Assembly: GCA_900239685.1 (NCBI GenBank)
Contig: OENT01000733.1
Span: 16,726-80,725 of the forward strand
Direction of reading: 5' to 3'
Source: Rotaria macrura
Lineage: Eukaryota > Rotifera > Eurotatoria > Philodinida > Philodinidae
DNA length: 64,000 nucleotides
In this document: positions 38,049-49,530 of the stretch, in pieces
Position numbering within the stretch: the first letter of the stretch is position 1
How the letters are laid out: the number at the start of each line of letters is the position of its first letter
Translations under genes and position numbers: made by a program
The notes under the pieces: model-generated
Database searches by the model: none
Seen by the model: the letters and a program-made list of their open reading frames with translations, nothing else
What the model was told of the DNA's origin: nothing

Positions 38049-41000
38049 TAACAACGTCACAAGGATGATTGATCAAAGAGAAGGACTATTATATTTTCTA
38101 GATAAAATAGACATCATGAAGCAATGTCAATTAGCAGCGACAAATCATGATAACGAGCCTCAAGTGGAAGTCATTGGCGACGAAATGAAGACTATTTCAT
38201 TCGAAAAACATCATAATCGAATAACTCGTGTGTGTATTTTAAGCGTTGATTCAAGTTACACGATTAACGTTGTCCATGGAAATGCTACGGCAGGCTTGAT
38301 TGCTGAGAAAAATGAACAACAAATTACAATTTATTCGCACGATGCTGAAGAAGTATTGAAGGAGTTAGATCCAAATATTACGGTCGAAACGGTTTATTTG
38401 AAGCCAAACACCAGACAAAGCATAGCCACAATTCGACGGTTAAAACATCAAGTGGATGTATTTGTTAATTTATATGATAATGCAGATGATACAGGAGCTA
38501 AAATTGTTGACTACATGCAAAATGATGGCATCGCATTTACTGGTGCTAGCGCTCATTTTTGTGACCCGACACGAATTGAATTGAAACGACTGTGCCGATA
38601 TTATCGTTTGCCAACACCAAAATTTGCATTAATCAGTGATTCAAACAGTTTCAATGACGACTCTTTAGAAATGCTCTCCGAAACATTGGGTGGCTTTCCA
38701 TTATTTGTTAAACCTGAGCATGGCTATGATAGTAAGTTCTTTTCACTTCACAAGTGCTCTCATTACTGTGAAACAAGATCGGTAATGAGTGCTGAAGTAT
38801 ATAGCCAGAAATTCGGACTCCGTTACCATTCTAATTAGCACTTATAATGGCAGATAGAACAGTTGAAATTCTCTATAGTCACAAATTGTGATGACCCATT
38901 TGGTTTTCAGCTATGTCTATCGTGATCTGTGATTTTGAAAGAAATTTATAGAGTGCTGATCTTTGAACCATTACGGAACATTGTTAGACTCAGTAAGATT
39001 TCTACATCCTGGTTTAAGTACTCTGTAAAAAAGCGTAGAATGATAAGCCCTTAAATTATTGATTAATGTGCAACGTATAATAAACCATTTTTATTGTATT
39101 TGAAATTATCCTACACCCTTTTAATAGGTTTTGGAAAGGGTTTCGTCAATTAATAAATCTTTTCATAAAGTCTTCCAAAAGATTTAGGAAAGGTTACTTT
39201 TAGTCAAAATTCTTATCGTCATTTTGATCAGTTGTTGAAGTGCATCTAAACCAAAACTACATAAGTTTATTTAATTTTAAATATATACTTACTGTAGATT
39301 AAATTAATTCAATCAAACCGAAAAAGAAAATAAAGTCAATTGATGCTATTAATAGATACTATTATTCAAATTGTTCGACCAATTCTAACTAAAATAGACA
39401 GTAGTATCAAACTTGACGGTTGAATTCAATTGAAATTTCTAGTTTTGAATTTCAATGAAGCTCGGACAAGCAAGAAAAATAACTCTTTCCGCAAAATTCT
39501 GCTCCCTCCCTCTCTGCCTGTATATCTCTTTGGAATCCTCAGTTAGCGAGATGCCTTATGTCTTCGAAATTAGAAATTTGAATTCAATTCAAGTTTCAAA
39601 TTTGACTTATATGGTAAAGTAAGAAGTTCTTTTGGTAAGATTGAAAGTTAATATACCGATGATAGAAAAGGGATAGGCTTGTTTCGCTGAGTCCCAGTAT
39701 AGTAAGCTCCTTTGTAGTAGCTATTAACCCCTATTTCAAATGCTTCTTTTTTCATAAATTTTCTAAGGATTTGTGAAAATTAATAATTTGAACAATAGCA
39801 TTTTATCCTACTATTTGTTTTCTTCCAGTGGCTGAAAAATAATTTTTACGGAAATGTACAAGAATAAATGTTTCATTGTAACATAGTAAACTCCTCTCAT
39901 TAAACCCTAACACAATAAAACAGTTCTTATCAGTCATGAGCCCTTTTTATTTTCAAATACTATTAGTCTCATGAACCCTGTGACCCAAAAATCTGTTAAG
40001 AGTTTATTAAAATTTTCTTACTGAATTAGATTTAGTATTCTACGTTCTTTTTACAGTGTATCTCCATCGCTATTCATATTTAGTAGTCTAGTGATGACGA
40101 TAGAAGTGTTTTGTTACGCTTTAGGAAAATAGATAAAATTAGGATAGACTCTATCTGTCGAAAAGGCTCGTAGATTGAAATACCTAATGCACTTCAATTA
40201 AATCCGGTAAGAAAAGAGGAAAATTCTTGGGCTATTCTCTTTTACAAGAACAGTGCCGGAAAGAATTCGAATATCGAAATTGTGTCTTCGGTACTTATTG
40301 AATGGGAACTACATCTATTTTATTCACGTTAATGAATAGGCTGCCAAATCTTTAGAAACAAGACTAAAACTTCCCAATGATGGTCACACGTTTTAATGGA
40401 CTGAACCGCATGAATTAAATTTTAAGAAGCCACCAGTCTTCAAAATAAAGAAATGGGTGTTCTTATATCAACATTGAGTCATTGTTCCGAAAATATTGAC
40501 GGATGTAGCAATCATTTTCTTATTCTATACGTTGATGAGACTTCAACAGATGAAGACTATTCGATATTTTATTTTGTTGAACTAAACTGAATTATTCATT
40601 AGTAACTTGTAGGCGCAACTCCATGCGAAAAAGCATTGTAGAACTCATAGGCAATAACTAGAAGGATTATGGAGCCAGCTTTACATACGTGTATGCAGAA
40701 ATCTTGTTAGAAATAAAAAATGAAACGTATTGATTGCGCTCTGGTCTAATTATTTGTTTCCGATATTAACAGTATTCTATTACTGTACATATATATTCTT
40801 CTTTTTTAGTTAATTCTTATTATGCTGCGGGCATTTTCTGCTTTCTGTTCGTTCTTTGCCATTATCATTTTAGATTTTCTTCTGATTTCGTATTCGGATT
40901 AATTTACCTAGTGCTCAGCATCAAAACTAGTTACCATACCATCCAAGTATTTTCTGATAAAAACCGCGATCTTTATCTTTTAGTTCACGGTCGAGATGAT

Positions 41001-44000
41001 TTCTGCTAAACTACGCCTATTTTCGGCATTTATTGTTAGTGCTTCTTCAGTCATACTCTTATCATTCGCCCTGGTTTTCAAAGGAACAAATGCATTACTG
41101 ACATGTAACTTCTATTTTTCGTGCTCATGGTGTTCTATTCCATTACATCATATTCTAGAAGCAATTTTACTTTCACCTTTATCGTTTTGCTTGTATTGAA
41201 GTTGACTGTGTATATGGATCTAATTGTCCATGATGTTGAGATTTAAAGTAGACTCTCTCTTGTACCCACACTGCCCCATGAATGGAACAAACGCTTCGTG
41301 TCTTTTGAGGTTTTCGAACATATAAACGGAACCTCGATAGTACAAAAAATCAATATTACTAAGTTAGCTGAAGATTCAAAGAAGAACAGACTTAAAATAT
41401 ACTTCAGCATTCTTTCTGCAGATTGATTTCTTGTCTTTCAACACTGATCTAACTGAAAATATTTCAAGCATTCACATGTATTTATTTGAAAACATAGGTG
41501 TTGGCATTGATGAAAAGTCCTTGATTTATAATGTTACCGAATTGAAGGAACGATGTTCAAAAATTGTCGACGAATTCGGAGGTGCTTTGGTTGAAAAATA
41601 TATTGAAGGGCGCGAATTTACTGTCTTAGTTGCTGGTAGCAAGAACAATATTCACGTCTTTCCTCCTGTCGAATGCCGTTTTCCTGCTGATAAAACATTC
41701 ATCACATTCGAAGATAAATGGGGTAACAACTATAGTGATTCACATTGGGGTTTACTAAATCCAACAGAAGAAAACGAAGAACAACAATTAATCAACAATT
41801 TGATGTCATTAACTAGACAGTTATATGAAGCATTCAACGGTGATGGCTATGCTCGTATGGATATACGGCAAGACAATAAATCAAAAGAATTATTTATCTT
41901 GGATTGCAATCCCAATTGTAGCGTATTCTATAAAGATTCATGTTCCGCTGATTCAATTATCCAGCTCGCAGGTTGGCAAAAGACGAAATTTATGAAATTT
42001 TTGTTAGACGAAGCTATCGAACGTCAGCGACATTATCATCTCAATCATCTATATCAAATTAAATATTCGCCAAGAAATGGCTTCGCAATGTATGCGTCAA
42101 GAAATTTACTTAAAGGTGATTTAGTATACTCACTTGAAAACAGTTCCCAGAAATTAATAACAAAGCAGTTTGCCCAACAAACATTTACTGCAAGTGAAAT
42201 GGAATCATTCAATGCTTATGGTGAGTATACGATTATTATCTCTGCAGCATACTAGCTAAATGATACTCGTACATTAATACTTTTCCAGCATGGCCGATTT
42301 GTGACAATGTTTATGTTCTTTGGCATGACGATAGTCGGCATTGGCAACCAATCAATCATTCATGTGATCCAAATATACTGATGAACGGGCTACAATGTGT
42401 TGCTAGGAGACCAATTGGTAAACACTTAATATCTGATTAGATGATGATTTACATTGTTTTAGGCTAAGACGTGCAAACAAACATAGATAATTCTTACCCA
42501 GTTAGAATCAAATTTTTTTATTGTATTTCAATTAGTTCCTTGCAACCCGATGCTGGAAAGGAGTTCTTCAGGGGTCGCTTCGACAAAATCGGGTAATTTT
42601 CTGATATGATTGAAATTTATTAGTCGAAAACCGTGAGGATACTCGGTTGCAAGGAAATCGTTTGAATTTCGTAAAGTGCATATGAACTTTCAGGTACCAT
42701 TACCAGAAATTCAAAGAACGGACTGATTCTACATCGAGAATACGAAATCCAGGAAAAGATATCCGACTAATATGCAGTACTCTTCCTTGTTTGATACCTA
42801 CTTGGGCCGTTTATTACGTGAGTTTTAATTGTCTGAGAAGACTAATTGTAATCATTGTAAAGACTTCATTTTAAGTTTTGGAGTTCGATAATCTTTTCAT
42901 GATGCTTAAGTTCGCCCTAACTTTTACTATCAAAGTAGAATGATCTTGGTCTGGATTTTCATGCCTGTTGTCGTTCATCATTCTACTCAAGAGATTTATT
43001 TATGTTTATATTCCAATACTTGTTTTTTGATTAAAGATCTTTCCATTTCACAAGATATTCTGGCTTCAGAAAAAATCTATCGTGTGCAGATTCGATTCCG
43101 CTCATAGTCCTCGCAATCGACTTGTTTCTGATCACAACTGTGACCAAAAGTAGAATTTTGTTCATGAATGATCGTTATTTAAAATACATGGTCACGAACA
43201 TTTCCATGAGTCAATCCACAATTATAATGCATACTAAAGAAAACGCCAGCTAACGGAATTCCATTCGAGCAGATTCATTTCGATCTACTTTCCAGAAATC
43301 TGCAATTGATTCGATTCTGGGTACTGAGTCAAAGGCTTTCTTTTTTACGAGATGAGGAATAGGAATGCTCTTGTGAGTAGGAGTGAGTGTGCCTATGTAG
43401 GTGGATGAACTTGGGTGACTGCGCACCAATACCAATACAACTACCCTACACATTCATATTTCTCCGTCACATACTGAATGCAGTATGTGACGGAGCAGTG
43501 TAAACTAAGAATGTCTAACAAACTGCCCGTATGCAACACTGTCGTCTTCAAGAATCAACATAAGAATCGTGGATTTTAGAGTTTTGCGTAAACTGGACTT
43601 TGAAGGTCATGCTCGATTAGAAAAGTATTCAGCTAACGGGGTATCGCTACAATATGTTGGAGAATACCCACGCAACCCATAAAAAGCCATCGAGAAGTGC
43701 GACGATAGCTAAAAAGTTGAATTAAACATTATTTTCTCGTTCTGTTTCACATTCAAACTCATCGAAAATAGAACCCTCGGAATCATCCTCATATGGCGGA
43801 TTGATTTTCCAGTACTCAGATAAACTTCGACTACTCGAAAGTCATCGAATGATCAAGTGGTCGAAGTGGCAAAACCTATCGAAGAGCACTTTCCGATGGT
43901 TCAATGCGATATCCAAGCGATAAAAAACTTCGACATAAAGGAATACTAAAGTTCTAAAGATAAGAATTCTGTCAAATTAATTATAGTGTTTTCATTTTTA

Positions 44001-46290
44001 AAGAATTCTGCCATTAAAATTTTAATGAATAAGAGTGTGTGTTGCATTTTCTTTCAAAATTGATATGTAGCACACCGAAATTTAATATAGTTGTGATTAT
44101 GTTCTGCTTCGGCAACATTAACAAAATCCCTGTTACATTTTCAAAAAAACAAATAACGCGACAAATTTTTATTTTTATTTAATGGTCACTCATAAAACAT
44201 AGGTCTGCTTAGCTTGGAAACGTATTGTTAGGTTCGTCGGATCTGTACGATATTCGTAATCATAAGTATATTTGTTTGAATCTACTGCTCTGCAAAAACA
44301 TTTGATAGGTATCGAGGGCTTGGATTAAAAATATCTGATAGGTGCTGAGTACTCAAAAGTAAAGAGTTTCAAACTGCAGCAAACAATTTTTGTTCCCTAG
44401 ACTAAAAGGATAGGGTCTGGAAACGCGAATTCACCTGTGTCTGTCTGTCTGTCTGTAACAACCACACAAACAACCATTTCTGTGGCACAAGCGACCATTT
44501 CTATGGCACTAATGACCATTTTTATGGCACAAATGGCCATTTCTAAAGCATAAATGACCATTTCCATGGCACAAGTGACCATTATTATGGTGTCTACAAT
44601 GTTTGAATTCATGGGAGGGAAACGCTTAATGACTCCCTGGTAGTGCCGAGCCGAAGCAGGATGTGCTCCTATTTTATTTTGAGGCTCCCATTGCAAAATC
44701 TCTGAATCTGGCGGCTAATTAGCTAAGTCTGACCTAACACGTCGCCTCCCTACTAAACATGCAACGAGTCAGAACTTTTGTATAGGGTTTGGTGACCGAA
44801 TCCTATAAAAAAAAGCTCGGATTCATTGCATCACTGCTCTCTACCTCTGAAAACCTTGGAGCCCCTGACATGGTTTTTGAAACACGTTTCTGATTGACTA
44901 GAGGACTTGAGATCCCTGCCCGTATTAAAAAGCCGCAGCTGGGCTGCTTCCACTCTTCGTGTTTCGTTTTGCCTTTCTGTTTTTTTCTCATTCATTTTCG
45001 TTAGAAATTTCTCATTTTCGCCTTGCTCTTGCATCGTTTTCACTTATTCGACTCCTCCGTGTCGCCAATGAACTTATCTGCTTGCTTCTTTGAAACTGCA
45101 CGGTCTTATTCTGGCACATACAACTAATTTTCTCTGAAGTTGAGGCATTTCCAGTCGTAACCCCTATCAGTCTTGGGCCCAGGGAATCGACTTTCGATGT
45201 CAATGAACGTGACTTGTAATTAAATAGTTTCGAGTTGTTAGCTCTATGTACGCGGAGAAAACTATAGACTTATACTATACTATGGATATATAAATATATA
45301 TTAGCAAACATACATGAATGAATATGCAGCCGAATGGATAAATATATATGTGTATATAATAAACACGTGTATTGTGAGGCACACAATAACAATACAACTA
45401 CGCGTAACAAGATGTACGACGAGGATGAATAATGAAAACAAAGGAGGACCAAGATGGCGAGAATAGAAAAATAAGTATGTGAGTGGAACAACATGTATAT
45501 ATAGTGTACACGGTAGACACATTGATCACGCGCTGATCACACAAGTGGTCACTCAACAAATGACGCCATGTCATAATCATATACTAGCTTAGCGTTAGTG
45601 TATATTCACTGACGCTAGCACGAGGGGACGGAATTTCAACCACTCGTTAACCTGCGAATTTTATCGATTTAAATCCATCGGAAAACCTCTTCGATAGGCG
45701 CAGGAGCTGATATTTCGAGCCCTAGAAATTAAATACTGTTAGCTGTAAACTCATTATATAAGCAAACCATCGCCGAATGCTCGACCTGACGAAAAATGGC
45801 ACTCCGAGGACTCGATTTGTAGTTCCAATACCCGTCGACTGGCTTAAATCGAAGCCTCGAAATGCCCATTGGATGGCAGGTTGCGATAGCTCAGAGGTTA
45901 TCTGGGACATCTTCGCCTGAATCACAGTGCCCTCACCTTCACAGTGTTGTGTGTGTAAATTATACGAATTGGTGCGAGGATGTCATCGAAGTGAATATAT
46001 TTAGGTGATCTTATATGCTACGTTCTTTTCACTGGGGTCGAATTGGATTATTGTCGATTTTCCTTCTATTTACAGATGCTGGAGAAGAGTTAACGATTGA
46101 CTATTCAACCTATGTTACTGACGGGCCAACTTTTACATGCTGGTGTGGTACATCTATTTGTCGCCATGAAATAAAACCAGATGAATATAAAGAAAAGTGG
46201 TTTCAAGACCGGTATGGGTCTAATGTGAACCCTTATATTTCGATGCTAATTGGAATAGAAAAACTTAAATCTAATTTATCAGGAAACTAA
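38035..46290 (+). CDS. Fusion of D-Ala-D-Ala-ligase-like ATP-grasp enzyme with SET methyltransferase domain
   Basis: Four exons (38035-38731, 41498-42220, 42289-42417, 46076-46290) join in frame, all in phase 1, to 587 residues. Residues about 60-230 resemble the N-terminal and central parts of bacterial Ddl (GIAFTGASA, then GGFPLFVKPEHGYDS-VGID across the first junction). The ATP-grasp catalytic half follows (ALVEKYIEGREFTV; YARMDIR; FILDCNPNCSV near 369-379, the D-x-N metal-binding motif). A SET domain runs from about 410: RNGFAMYASRNLLKGDLV, the pseudoknot NHSCDPN near 496-502, and EELTIDYSTY near 520-529. A post-SET C-x-C-x4-C follows (Cys 538, 540, 545). Ddl-type enzymes ligate small carboxylates to amines using ATP; SET domains methylate lysine from S-adenosylmethionine. 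Substrates and location are unknown. ATG 38035 lies in a repeat end; Met at 38065 or an exon starting after TATTTTCTAG (38102; Met 38116) are alternatives. Confidence 0.88.
38732..41497 (+). other. 2.77-kb intron 1 of the ATP-grasp-SET gene
   Basis: Donor A|GTAAGT and acceptor AAAACATAG|GTGTTGG restore the ATP-grasp sequence HGYDS-VGID exactly. The intron is AT-rich and roughly 40 times longer than the small introns nearby. It contains a small foldback element (39402-39607). No nested gene is supported; the frame at 40996-41199 is hydrophobic but unrecognised. Confidence 0.8.
39402..39607. repeat. Small foldback element inside intron 1
   Basis: The arm at 39402-39442 (with TTGAATTCAATTGAAATTTC) and the arm at 39567-39607 (AGAAATTTGAATTCAATTCA) read as imperfect reverse complements over about 40 bp, separated by about 125 bp. 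Non-coding; MITE-like. Confidence 0.5.
43462..43495. repeat. Perfect 15-bp hairpin with 4-nt loop
   Basis: CTCCGTCACATACTG at 43462-43476 is followed by the loop AATG and the exact reverse complement at 43481-43495. It lies in intron 3. It could be a tiny palindromic insertion or an RNA stem in the pre-mRNA. Confidence 0.8.
44438..44590. repeat. CTGT microsatellite and 21-bp minisatellite
   Basis: A (TGTC)n run at 44438-44456 is followed by six units of a 21-bp repeat starting at 44474, 44495, 44516, 44537, 44558 and 44579 (last one partial). The consensus is CCATTTCTATGGCACAAATGA. On the minus strand the unit is a multiple of three and reads as a heptapeptide repeat of the type C-A-x-E-M-V-x. 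Confidence 0.8.
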
Positions 46291-46764
46291 TATATTTAAT
46301 TCGATTTGTTTTCATTTATCGTATGACAATATATATTCCATCATTTTTATATAGTTTCTACTTTTTGTTGTGGATGCGGGCTTGTGTGTTTCTATGTCGA
46401 TGTGTGGGTGATTTCTATGCGAAGAACGTCAGTGGGTGTGGGTATGACTCTAAGTATATGTTCTTGTTTGATTTACGGAGATCTGCATCACCGCCGACCT
46501 TCGTATTACATACTAAGAATTTCGAAAGAAAATCTACTCGAATGCCACTCATTGATTCATGGACATATTGATTTCAACACTTCGTCTTTCTATTATTCTT
46601 CCAATTCTGTACCAAAGCATAAAAATATTTGCTAGTAAAACCTCTTAATCAGAAGTTTTGATTTTGAATTTATGCAAATATTATATGAGTAAGAAGCATT
46701 ACTACAAAAGGTGAAGAAAAATATTTCACGGGATAGGTTTGAGTTCGTAAGAAATTGAATCGTC
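46291..46764. other. Spacer between ATP-grasp-SET and DUF4476-like genes
   Basis: 474 bp with overlapping short frames (46323-46635) that show no domain. It presumably holds the 3' end signal of the upstream gene and the promoter of the downstream one, but no specific site can be named. Confidence 0.4.
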
Positions 46765-47055
46765 ATGAATCCATACATGTTCGACAGTTTGATCAAGTTA
46801 TTAAAGAAGAAGAATTCGTCTGATCATCAGATGGATACGATTCAAATAAATATAGGTGCTGCTGGAGAAATATCAGCATCACAGGTCGCACAATTGATGA
46901 AATTTTTTTCTGCCGATGATGATAAACTTGAACTGGCAAAAATGGCGTATGGTTATGTAATCGATCCAGTTTCGTATGCTACTATTGTTGGTGCAACGTT
47001 TTCATTCAGTGATACGAAAGCCAAATTAAACGAATATATTCATCGCTATTGGTGA
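46765..47055 (+). CDS. DUF4476-like small protein
   Basis: A single open exon of 96 residues. The core QINIGAAGEISASQVAQLMK, then FFSADDDKLELAKMAYGYVIDP, then ATFSFSDTKAKLNEYI matches the pattern of the DUF4476 family: a 'sensing residue' helix, F-x-x-D-x-x-KL-E-hydrophobic-A, Y-x-x-V-x-D, and F-x-F-x-x-x-K-x-x-hydrophobic-x-x-Y-I. The family's function is unknown; it occurs in bacteria and several animals, often as one small helical domain. There is no signal peptide or transmembrane segment. The ATG used is the first in frame and has a purine at -3 (GTCATGA). A polyadenylation signal AATAAA lies 64 nt after the stop, supporting a complete single-exon gene. The family call is from memory of the motif; a profile search would settle it. 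Confidence 0.7.
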   Translation: MNPYMFDSLIKLLKKKNSSDHQMDTIQINIGAAGEISASQVAQLMKFFSADDDKLELAKMAYGYVIDPVSYATIVGATFSFSDTKAKLNEYIHRYW

Positions 47056-47118
47056 ATTCATTTACTTATCTTTTATTATTTTTGTGAAATAATCTGGATT
47101 TACTTTTTGACTTTGAGA

Positions 47119-47124
47119 AATAAA
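47119..47124 (+). terminator. Polyadenylation signal AATAAA of the DUF4476-like gene
   Basis: Canonical AATAAA 64 nt downstream of the TGA stop, on the same strand, in an A-rich context. Confidence 0.5.
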
Positions 47125-48339
47125 TAATTAAAGAAAGAAGAAATTGAACAAATGGAGATATTGCAGCATTAGTTGATGCAATACTTCCAAGCATCCAACG
47201 AAGATCTGTACCATAATAGGTAGAATTAGCTTCTTCTTTGATATAATAAAGAATTTAAATTTGCGACAAAGTAATTTTCTTTTCAAATCAATTATTTTAT
47301 CACCCTTTAAAAATATTCAGGTATTAGTGGTATTAAATTCATTACCAGAAAACAACCCTGTCTGGATAAAAAAAAATAGCAAGGATTGTCTGATACTGCT
47401 AACACCGTTAACAGCATTATGTTGGTAGCACTAAAAACACCAATAGCACTCCCAGAACTCTTATATATAAAGTGCCGCTAATATTTCTCATATTTTCCTG
47501 GGGTTTTCCGCAAAATCTAATTCCCTGTGAACTCTCTCTTTTATTTGTTAACTCACATAACCAATGTTATGTTTTAAGTATCACCCGTAAATATTTAATT
47601 ATAAAAATCGTGATCCATCAAGTCGGATTTCTTTGTTCTTTAAATATTTATCGAAATTCTGATATATTATTTACTTATGCTTCTCATATGACAAAAAGGT
47701 TCTATTTTCATTCGCGAGTCACACTTGACTAAGAGAAAAGAAGAATTTTCTATTGACATATTATGAAAACGTGAGTACAACTTGTTACGTGTCAGGCTTA
47801 TCTTTCTTTTATTTCTTCTCAACTCTTTGCGTCTTCGCACCGAAGAAATTCATTTAAACAAGGCCTGGAAATCGGACTACTTTTTAGTGGTTCAATCTTA
47901 TCACTGATAGCTACAGTCCGCTCGATCTTGTATGTCAATGAGTACTGTTATCTGACTGCAGACTTGCAAGTTTTGTAATCAATAGAAGACTTTTAATGAA
48001 TTCAGAATAAAATCGATGATTATTACTATTAAAAATGATTGCTTCTAATCTAATTTATCGATGTTTTATAGTTATTACATAGTAAAGGGTTTCTTCTAGG
48101 GTTCTTTGCTGAAAATAAAATGTGTGCTTCCATTTAATTCTCATAATAATTAGTTGTCAACAAAACATTAACCTATCCTCATCCCATGTTTTTCAGAGTC
48201 GACGAGTCGCTCGATATTTTCTTTTTTCCTACAGCAAGTCAACCTTCTTGATAATCATCTTTTCGAGCACATCTTCCTCAAATAATTCGTATGATTTTTC
48301 GGCAGATATCCAGGAGGAGGGTTACGGACTACTGCAAGT
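47125..48339. other. 1.2-kb AT-rich stretch without a supported gene
   Basis: The frames at 47472-47732 and 48122-48391 (plus) are of low complexity and unrecognised. Nothing else is seen. Confidence 0.4.
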
Positions 48340-48622
48340 CCGCCTTAAACGATCGTTTCTAAGCCGTATTTTACCGCATACGACCATATGAGTCGATGCA
48401 GTTATACGGTCTTATCATAATGAAATTATGGTCCGTATACGCGCGTATACTGTGAAAATAGGGCACCGTATATAAAGCCGTATGATTGTGGGGAATACGT
48501 CCTGTATTCGGTGCCGTATTGTCATAGTATACGGGTGTATACTGACAGTGCTTTCATCATAATAATGCCGTATAACTGTGTCCACTCATACAGGCGTATA
48601 GGGAACTGTATCGATCGACCTA
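48340..48622. repeat. TACGG-rich foldback repeat, copy 4
   Basis: Many CCGTATA, TATACGG and CGTATTC words occur in both orientations (for example AGCCGTATTTTACCGCATACG on the left, and GTCATAGTATACGGGTGTATAC plus TACAGGCGTATAG on the right). The right end ATCGATCGACCTAG resembles the GATCGACCTGGG ends of other copies. Non-coding. Confidence 0.65.
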
Positions 48623-49350
48623 GACTGCTACGAAGGTGAGAATCTTCCAAGTGATGCATAGACGAAATAATGATATATTTAGAGCACTTGCATTCGCATC
48701 TTGACAATGAAGAGCCAGATCAGGAATATGTGAGAGAAACGTGAACATTTGATAAGAACAGATGTGTTTTTGTGCGATTCGGATTGGAGAAAATTCGAAT
48801 AGAATCAGACCGATTACAAACAAAGCTCAATCGTTTCATTCTGCTAATTAGCGGACTTGGTTATGGGTGTAACTTAGTTTCTCCTCAAATGACATTGACA
48901 CCCATACCATCATAATAGTAGAATTATCAACTTTATAATACAGAAGGGAAACATAAAGAGCAAAATCAGATGAAGAAATTCAAAAATACAACATCTACAT
49001 CGGAAATTGTTGAGATTAAAGAGTAGTGCGAATTCTAGGTTGTGTGGGTATGGATATGGACTTTGTTGTGCGTGTTGCATATACCTAAGGATAAGGGAAA
49101 GGGTACGACTGAAGCGATCAAAGAGAGCCTCTAATATGTCGCTGTGGTTGTTGCTGTCATCGTGTGTGTGCACCGTGACACAGCCAAAACACACCAGCAT
49201 TCACAACCTCGAACGCCATTCGCGCCTTACTATAAAGTTATTGGTGAGTATCATCCGAGAATTGAGGAGCTATGACAATTTTCATGTAACTATGAAACGA
49301 AGTGGTGAACTTTTCGGACATAAACGGGATTCCCGCTGTTTGTCAATAAG
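48623..49350. other. Gap between two repeat families
   Basis: Overlapping frames on both strands (48620-48823 minus, 48910-49200 minus, 49007-49402 plus) without recognisable domains. No gene is supported. Confidence 0.35.
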
Positions 49351-49530
49351 ACTTTCGCCAAATATTGGCGAAAATCCAGAGGATGCATTGGCGAAATTTT
49401 AATGGATTTTCGCCAATTGGAGAATGTCCAGGTGGCGAATTGGTGACAGTCCATTCAGCTTCCATCGCCAATTTAGCGAAAGTCGTGTGAAATTTTACCA
49501 ATATTCGCGAGAGTCCTGCGGAGTTTCACT
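49351..49530. repeat. TTGGCGAAA palindromic repeat, copy A
   Basis: Contains ACTTTCGCCAAATATTGGCGAA, then ATTGGCGAAATTTT, ATTTTCGCCAATTGG, GTGGCGAATTGGTGACAG and ATCGCCAATTTAGCGAAAGT. The motif is self-complementary, so the segment can form several small hairpins. A second copy lies at 50243-50360. Confidence 0.65.

Larger units (their letters stand above)
42418..46075 (+). other. 3.66-kb intron 3 of the ATP-grasp-SET gene
   Basis: Donor CCAATTG|GTAAAC and acceptor TTCTATTTACAG|ATGCTGG join RRPIG to DAGEELTIDY inside the SET core, so both exons are needed for a working domain. The intron carries a perfect hairpin (43462-43495), a CTGT run (44438-44456) and a 21-bp minisatellite (44474-44590). 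Several minus-strand frames (44397-45203) are not recognised. No nested gene is supported. Confidence 0.75.

Noticed and set aside
44397-45203. Several overlapping minus-strand frames inside intron 3
   Set aside because: One is the translated minisatellite; the others are basic or low in complexity, overlap each other in different frames and have no recognisable domain.
45880-45960. tRNA-like A box (TAGCTCAGAGGTTA) suggesting a tRNA or tRNA-derived SINE
   Set aside because: No matching B box or acceptor stem is found at the right distance.
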